Shown here: piece by piece, positions 59,496-64,000 of the stretch
How positions within the stretch are numbered: position 1 is the stretch's first letter
How the letters are laid out: every line of letters starts with the position of its first letter
Source: Methanoculleus chikugoensis
GTDB taxonomy: Archaea > Halobacteriota > Methanomicrobia > Methanomicrobiales > Methanoculleaceae
Direction of reading: 5' to 3'
Assembly: GCF_900095385.1 (NCBI RefSeq)
Contig: NZ_FMID01000055.1
Coordinates: 22,360-86,359, forward strand
Length of the DNA stretch: 64,000 nt
The notes under the pieces: generated by a model
What the model was told of the DNA's origin: nothing
What the model saw: the letters and a program-made list of their open reading frames with translations, nothing else
The model's database searches: none
Program-made: the position numbers and the translations under genes

Positions 59496-59898
59496 AGACC
59501 TGGAGCGACAGGGGCTGATCAGGAAACTCCCTCCGGATCCAAAGGCGGTGGAGAACGCTATCGGCCTGGCGCACAGGGATGTCTCGGTTGCGAAAAACGC
59601 CCTTGCCAGTAACGCCGATTGGGCTTATACGATCGCGTATAACGCCATGTTACAGGCCGCAAGGGCGCTTATGTTCTCAAAGGGCTACCGCCCGGCAGGA
59701 AACAACCAGCATACCACGGTAGTCCAATTTGCCGCGCAGTTCCTCAACAATGAGAGCGTGGACGCCCTTGATCGGATGCGGAGGAGGCGACACACCGTGG
59801 TCTATGATATGGCAGGCACGGTCTCGCAACTGGAGGCAGAAAATGCCGTCTCTCGTGCGGAATCTTTTCTCAGTGCCGTTGAGGATCTTCTCCGTTGA
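59482..59898 (+). CDS. HEPN-domain toxin (RNase)
   Basis: 138 residues, all helical. Core motif RMRRRRHTVVYD contains the R-x(4-6)-H RNase signature, and AYTIAYNAMLQAARALMFSKGYRP is the usual HEPN helix (read in parts). The TTG start at 59482 lies within the antitoxin end, so the toxin is made only by coupled translation. The Tyr of VVYD may be the AMPylation site, by analogy with HEPN/MNT pairs. Confidence 0.88.
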   Translation: MAKVEDLERQGLIRKLPPDPKAVENAIGLAHRDVSVAKNALASNADWAYTIAYNAMLQAARALMFSKGYRPAGNNQHTTVVQFAAQFLNNESVDALDRMRRRRHTVVYDMAGTVSQLEAENAVSRAESFLSAVEDLLR

Positions 59899-60017
59899 CG
59901 GTGATCTCGACCTGCCCCCATATGCCATGCCGATAACAAAAAAACCCGAATACCAACCATTTTCCCGCGGCGGCACAAACAGATGAGTCATAACGGGGGC
60001 TTCCCCCGGGTTCTTAC

Positions 60018-63000
60018 ATGCCACGCTTCAACCTCAGCCCGTCGCTCATCGGTCGGTTCTTCTACCACGACTGCGAACGCTACCTCCGCTACCACGCGAC
60101 CCCGGAGCCGGAGCGCCCCGGAGCCGGTATCCCGGCGACCGCGATCGATACGAGCCCGGTGACGCGAGCCCTCCTTGATGCCGGCATCCGGTGGGAAGAG
60201 GAGGTGATCCGGACGAAACTCACGGGCAGGGTGCGGCTCCCGGACGGGGCGGGGCCGATCTCTGAGAGGTCGTTCTCCATCGAGGAGAGTTTCAACCTCC
60301 TCCCCCGGCTCTCCCCGGGCGAGGCAATCTACCAGACGACTATCCCGGCCTCGATTCACTTCCTGAAGAACTACGGCCTCGACCCCGGGGTGCACCGGTT
60401 CTCCCCCTGCCGCCCCGATCTCATCAGGGCCGATGAAGAAGGGTCTCTCCAGATCATCGACATCAAAGCCAGCGAAGAACTCAGCGTCAGCCACCGGATC
60501 CAGGCGACGCTGTACGTCCTGATCCTCGACCACGCCCTGGACCTGCTCGGGCTCAAACTCCCGGTCGACCGGAACCGCGCGGGGATATGGCTCTACGGGG
60601 AGGACGAACCGGAACCCTTCGACCTCTCCCTCAACAGACGGGTGATCGAGGAGTTCCTCCGCCACCGCCTCCCGGGCATCCTCGCCGCCCCTCCGGAGGA
60701 CGTGCCCTGGCACCTCACGTCGCGGTGCGAGTCCTGCGAGTTCTACGCCCACTGCCGTGCCGAGGCAGAAGCCTCCTCCTCGGTCTCGCAGATCCCGGGC
60801 CTCTCGTCCGGCGGGCGGCGCTACCTCCGCGAAGCCCCGTGGGACGGCGGGCTCCCGATCAACGCGCTCTCCGACCTCGCCGAACTCCTCCGCGATCCGG
60901 AGAGCGATGGCTACCTCGACAACTGCGGGTCGCTCGCCGGGCAGGGCGACCGCCTGCGGGCGACCGTCCGGGCGCTCACGACGGGAGAGATCGTTTCGCT
61001 CGCCGCGACCTCGCTTGCCCTCCCCGTCTACGAGGATATCGCCATCGTCCTGACCATCCAGAAAGACCCCGTCTCCGGCCGGGTATACGCCCTCGGGTTC
61101 CGGCGGAGCAGGGGCAAGGCGGTCTACGGGACGCCGTCGCACGAAGCAATCTATGTCGCGGAAGACCCCGGCGACTGCGCCCGGGTGCGCCGGGAGTTCG
61201 TCCGGGCTCTCGCTGCGGAACTCGCGGCCATCGACGACTACAACCGGGGCCGCGACTGGGCCGGGCAGGAGTCGGTGCAGACCTACGTCTACGACACCTA
61301 CGAGGAGGAACTCTTCACCCGGCTGCTCGAAGAGGCGCTCGACGACCCCGTGAGCGCACAGGACGCTCTCAGGCTGCGGTTCTACTACCAGGACCCCGGC
61401 ATCGCTCTCGGGTCGAGCCACCCGAGCGCGTCCGTCCCCTTCCCGATCGTCGTCCTGACAAGAGAGATCCGGCGGCTGCTCGCGCTTCCCGTCCCGTTCA
61501 CCCTCCGCCTGCCCGAGGTCCTCGCGGCGATCCCCTCCTCCCGGTTCGCGTACCGGCTCGATCCGGGCTCCCTCTTCTGGAGCGAGCACGGCAACGCCAT
61601 GAAGAGCGACGCCATCATGATGGCGTGGCACGGGAACCGGCCGGAGGCTCTCGACTGGGTCCGGCAGGAGGTCTCGCGCCGCCTGCTCGCCGCGGGGAGT
61701 GTCCTCGACGGACTCCGCGAACGGACGAAGGAGAGACTCGTGCGGTGGGCGGAGAAGTTCCGGTTCCCGGGCTCGTGGGAGGCCGCGACGCCGGAGATAT
61801 CCCGCCTCCTCTTCATCGCGGAGTACGAGTCGACGATGGGTGCCCGGCAAGTGCAGGAACTGCGGAGCGGGCCGCGGACGGCAAGGGTCCGGGACGGCGT
61901 CAGCATTCCCCTCAAGAAGAGCGAGGGGAACTTCTGGAAGGTGCTCGCCCCCCTGGATCTCGCGCTCTTCGAGCAGTCGCGGGCGTTCAGTTACCTCCTC
62001 GTGCCGGACGACCCGGCGGGTGAGGAGGCGGAGCGGGCGTTCGACGACCTCCGCTACCGGGCGAGCCCGAACCCCGGGAACAGCGGGGTCTGTTTCGCGA
62101 GGGTCCGCGACACCATCGTCGACCGGACGGCCGGGGAGGTCAGGGGGCTCGTGCTGGAGGTGGCCTACCCCCGCGATCGCGCGCCATTTGCCGAGGGCGA
62201 TCTCGCGGTGCTGCACCCCCGGTTCACGGACTTCACCGCCCCGCGCTACGTCGACCGCCTCCTTGCTCTCGACGAGCAGCCGGAGAACGACTTCATCCGC
62301 CTCCTCCGCGACCCGCGCGCGTTCGCCGCGCCGGTCTCCGAGCCCGGAGAGGTCGCCGCCGACGCCGGGCGGTTCGCCCGCGAGGCAGGGTTCACGAGGA
62401 GCCAGAATGCGGCGTTCTCCCACGTGACGGAGAACCGCCTGACCCTGGTCTGGGGGCCGCCCGGAACCGGGAAGACACATTTCCTCGCGACGGCGATCCT
62501 CTCGCTCGTCAAAGCCCGGCGGGCGCACGGGGAGCGGATCCGGGTGGGGGTTGCGGCGTTCACCCACGCGGCCGTCGAGAACCTGCTCGTCAAGGTGCAG
62601 GCCTCGGTCGATGAGTTCGGCCTCACCGCCGGCCTTCCGATCTACAAACTGAGGGATATCCGGACACCCGGCGGGGAGCGGTGCCTTGAGGTGCTGCCCC
62701 ACGACCGGGCCGAGACCGTCGTCGGCTACCCCGCCCTCCTCCTCGGCGGGACGGTGCACGGGTTCGCAAAACTCGAGAAGTCACTCCCGTCCCTCGATCT
62801 CCTGATCGTCGACGAAGCGTCGCAGATGCGGGCGGCGGAACTCGCGATGGTGCTCCCGATGCTCGGGCAGGGCGGACGGCTCGTCCTCGCGGGGGACGAC
62901 CTCCAGCTCCCGCCGGTCGTCCAGGGGGCGTATCCGGCACCGGATGACGGCCTCCCCGGGCTCGAGGACTCCGTCTTCGCCTACCTCCGGCACCGCGACG

Positions 63001-63839
63001 ACCCCTCCCACCCCGTCTACACCTGCCAGCTCCAGGAGAACTGGCGGATGAACCGCACCCTCTCGGGGTTCCCGGCGGAGACGCTCTACGGCACCGGGTA
63101 TGCTCCCGCAACCGGCGCGATCTCGGGGCAGCGGATCGCCCTCGCATCGGCTCCTCCGGGGGAGGAGTGGATGGAGTGGGCCATCGATCCGGCATACCCG
63201 CTTGTGCTCTGCGTCCTCGAGGGCGTCCGGACAACGGTGGAGAACCGGGTCGAGGCGGCGCTGGTCGCCCGGATGGCCGGGGCGCTCCGGGAGAGGCTCC
63301 TCGACCCCGGCCCGGGAGAACGGTATCCGGCGACGGAGGACGGCGACTACCGGTTCTGGCGGCACGGCCTCTTCATCGTCAGCCCGCACCACGCCCAGAT
63401 AGGCGCCATCAAGAACAGTCTCGCCGGGGTGCGGGCCTGGAAGTACCCGCCGTTCGTGGACACCGTCGACAAGATGCAGGGGCAGGAGGCGGAGAGCGCG
63501 ATCATCAGTTACGGCGTGAGCGACGTCGAGACCGCCCTTCGCGAGGCCGAGTTCATCTACAGCAGAAACCGCCTGAACGTATCGCTGACCCGGAGCCGGG
63601 CGAAGTGCGTGGTCTTCCTGCCCCGGCCGCTCTTAGAGCCGCCGCTTGAACTGGTGCAGAACGAGAAGGCGGCGACGGGGTTCCGTCACATGCTCGACCT
63701 GCAGGAGTTCTGCCGGGTGCACGGGGAGGAGCGGACGTTCGACCTCGACGGCGAGGCGGGCGTCCGGCTCACGGTGATGCGGGCGCGGGTGGAGGGAGGG
63801 GGCGAGGGGGTTCGCGCTGTGAGAACAAGAGCGTTCTAA
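60018..63839 (+). CDS. RecB-family nuclease / Dna2-like superfamily 1 helicase fusion
   Basis: 1273 residues. The N-terminal PD-(D/E)XK nuclease (about 1-260) has CRPDLI (Asp134) and IIDIKAS (Asp148, Lys150). Its cysteines Cys19 and CESCEFYAHC (about 240) suggest a Cas4/Dna2-like iron-sulfur cluster. The C-terminal SF1 helicase has GPPGTGKTHF (about 812), VDEASQMRAAE (about 932), LAGDDLQLPP, DTVDKMQGQEAESAII and NVSLTRSRAKCVVFL. The middle (about 270-780) is a long linker region. It suits DNA or RNA repair or defence. No Cas genes are near. 118 bases separate it from the HEPN gene. Confidence 0.9.
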   Translation: MPRFNLSPSLIGRFFYHDCERYLRYHATPEPERPGAGIPATAIDTSPVTRALLDAGIRWEEEVIRTKLTGRVRLPDGAGPISERSFSIEESFNLLPRLSPGEAIYQTTIPASIHFLKNYGLDPGVHRFSPCRPDLIRADEEGSLQIIDIKASEELSVSHRIQATLYVLILDHALDLLGLKLPVDRNRAGIWLYGEDEPEPFDLSLNRRVIEEFLRHRLPGILAAPPEDVPWHLTSRCESCEFYAHCRAEAEASSSVSQIPGLSSGGRRYLREAPWDGGLPINALSDLAELLRDPESDGYLDNCGSLAGQGDRLRATVRALTTGEIVSLAATSLALPVYEDIAIVLTIQKDPVSGRVYALGFRRSRGKAVYGTPSHEAIYVAEDPGDCARVRREFVRALAAELAAIDDYNRGRDWAGQESVQTYVYDTYEEELFTRLLEEALDDPVSAQDALRLRFYYQDPGIALGSSHPSASVPFPIVVLTREIRRLLALPVPFTLRLPEVLAAIPSSRFAYRLDPGSLFWSEHGNAMKSDAIMMAWHGNRPEALDWVRQEVSRRLLAAGSVLDGLRERTKERLVRWAEKFRFPGSWEAATPEISRLLFIAEYESTMGARQVQELRSGPRTARVRDGVSIPLKKSEGNFWKVLAPLDLALFEQSRAFSYLLVPDDPAGEEAERAFDDLRYRASPNPGNSGVCFARVRDTIVDRTAGEVRGLVLEVAYPRDRAPFAEGDLAVLHPRFTDFTAPRYVDRLLALDEQPENDFIRLLRDPRAFAAPVSEPGEVAADAGRFAREAGFTRSQNAAFSHVTENRLTLVWGPPGTGKTHFLATAILSLVKARRAHGERIRVGVAAFTHAAVENLLVKVQASVDEFGLTAGLPIYKLRDIRTPGGERCLEVLPHDRAETVVGYPALLLGGTVHGFAKLEKSLPSLDLLIVDEASQMRAAELAMVLPMLGQGGRLVLAGDDLQLPPVVQGAYPAPDDGLPGLEDSVFAYLRHRDDPSHPVYTCQLQENWRMNRTLSGFPAETLYGTGYAPATGAISGQRIALASAPPGEEWMEWAIDPAYPLVLCVLEGVRTTVENRVEAALVARMAGALRERLLDPGPGERYPATEDGDYRFWRHGLFIVSPHHAQIGAIKNSLAGVRAWKYPPFVDTVDKMQGQEAESAIISYGVSDVETALREAEFIYSRNRLNVSLTRSRAKCVVFLPRPLLEPPLELVQNEKAATGFRHMLDLQEFCRVHGEERTFDLDGEAGVRLTVMRARVEGGGEGVRAVRTRAF

Positions 63840-63932
63840 CGACTTCCTGCCCGAAAGGATAACTCCACGCATCTGTAGGCGTTTAAATCCTGAGATTGAT
63901 CGATGAAATTGGTGTGGAGTCTGTAGAAAATC

Positions 63933-64000
63933 CATACACGGCTTTCCACCGGATATCGCCATTGGGGGAGGGGCTGACGGGGAGGGGGGAGCATCCCCCC
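63933..64000 (+). repeat. G/C-rich terminal-inverted-repeat element, copy D (cut by window end)
   Basis: Shows the best-preserved left terminus: ATACACGGCTTTCCACCGGA then TATCGCCATTGGGGGAGG and GGCTGACGGGGAGGGGGGAG. Its reverse complement matches the right end at 28446-28475. Confidence 0.75.

Noticed and set aside
59988..62759. 923-codon open frame on the minus strand opposite the nuclease-helicase gene
   Set aside because: It is the mirror of a G/C-rich coding frame; residues are dominated by R, E, G, P and D and no domain is seen, whereas the plus strand has clear nuclease and helicase motifs.

Overview
This is a GC-rich archaeal chromosome segment, most likely from a methanogenic member of the Methanomicrobiales. 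It resembles Methanoculleus, but the genus is an inference from gene style rather than a database match. Support comes from the methanofuran gene mfnB, archaeal-only genes (RNase P proteins, proteasome alpha, NAC, SBDS, Brix, Pcc1, prefoldin, RpoP, DGGGP synthase, Trm1, TrmI), a BHB-type intron in tRNA-Tyr, TATA-box promoters and GGAGG/GGTGA ribosome binding sites.

Layout. 0-4.3 kb: aspartate carbamoyltransferase (pyrBI), a DnaJ-like zinc-finger peptide, and a minus-strand run RecJ-like / PUA / NAC / TrmI. 4.3-5 kb: gene-free repeats. 5-7 kb: nnr and moaC. 7.1-12 kb: an information-processing superoperon (rpl15e, rnp3, rnp2, psmA, SBDS, rpl37ae, rpoP, Brix, pcc1, then pfdB). The exosome genes usually found in this array are missing. 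12.3-14.2 kb: a LeuA/CimA-type synthase with a disturbed 5' end, then tRNA-Tyr (with intron) and tRNA-Asp. 14.4-18.9 kb: a HEAT protein, an ArsR regulator with a partner, guaB and mfnB. 19-33.7 kb: a HisA-like protein, tmk, valS, a DUF92 membrane protein, an operon of gamma-carbonic anhydrase / HdrA-like / MtnA / DUF116, a bactofilin-like protein, a lipid prenyltransferase, tRNA-Arg, Trm1, a DRG GTPase, tRNA-Glu and an MFS transporter.

33.8-39 kb is an AT-richer accessory island. It holds a seed-maturation-like peptide, a radical SAM enzyme with the full set of viperin motifs (prokaryotic viperin, an antiviral enzyme), a divergent 555-residue protein I do not recognise, a 42-residue ORF, and a DUF262/HNH protein of the GmrSD type. 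This is the best candidate for a little-described defence system. 39.6-49.9 kb: ADP-forming acyl-CoA synthetase, a GT2 glycosyltransferase, superoxide dismutase, an HdrCB-like fusion, a PAS/GAF histidine kinase, a MATE transporter and an ATP-cone protein. 50-58.9 kb: an RNase III-like protein, a geranylgeranyl-reductase-type flavoprotein, a secreted MBL/lamin-tail lipoprotein with a DUF3006 protein, a FilR1-type regulator, a UbiA protein, a small Cys protein, a TIM-barrel protein, a thioredoxin/NHL protein and a fasciclin lipoprotein. 58.9-63.8 kb: an MNT/HEPN toxin-antitoxin pair and a 1273-residue RecB-nuclease/helicase fusion.

Two dispersed repeat families recur between genes. One is a G/C-rich element with terminal inverted repeats (about 4.6, 15.3, 28.4-28.7 and 63.9 kb). 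The other is a short hairpin element whose stems change sequence but keep pairing (about 7.0, 28.75 and 51.6 kb, with a related block at 12.1 kb).
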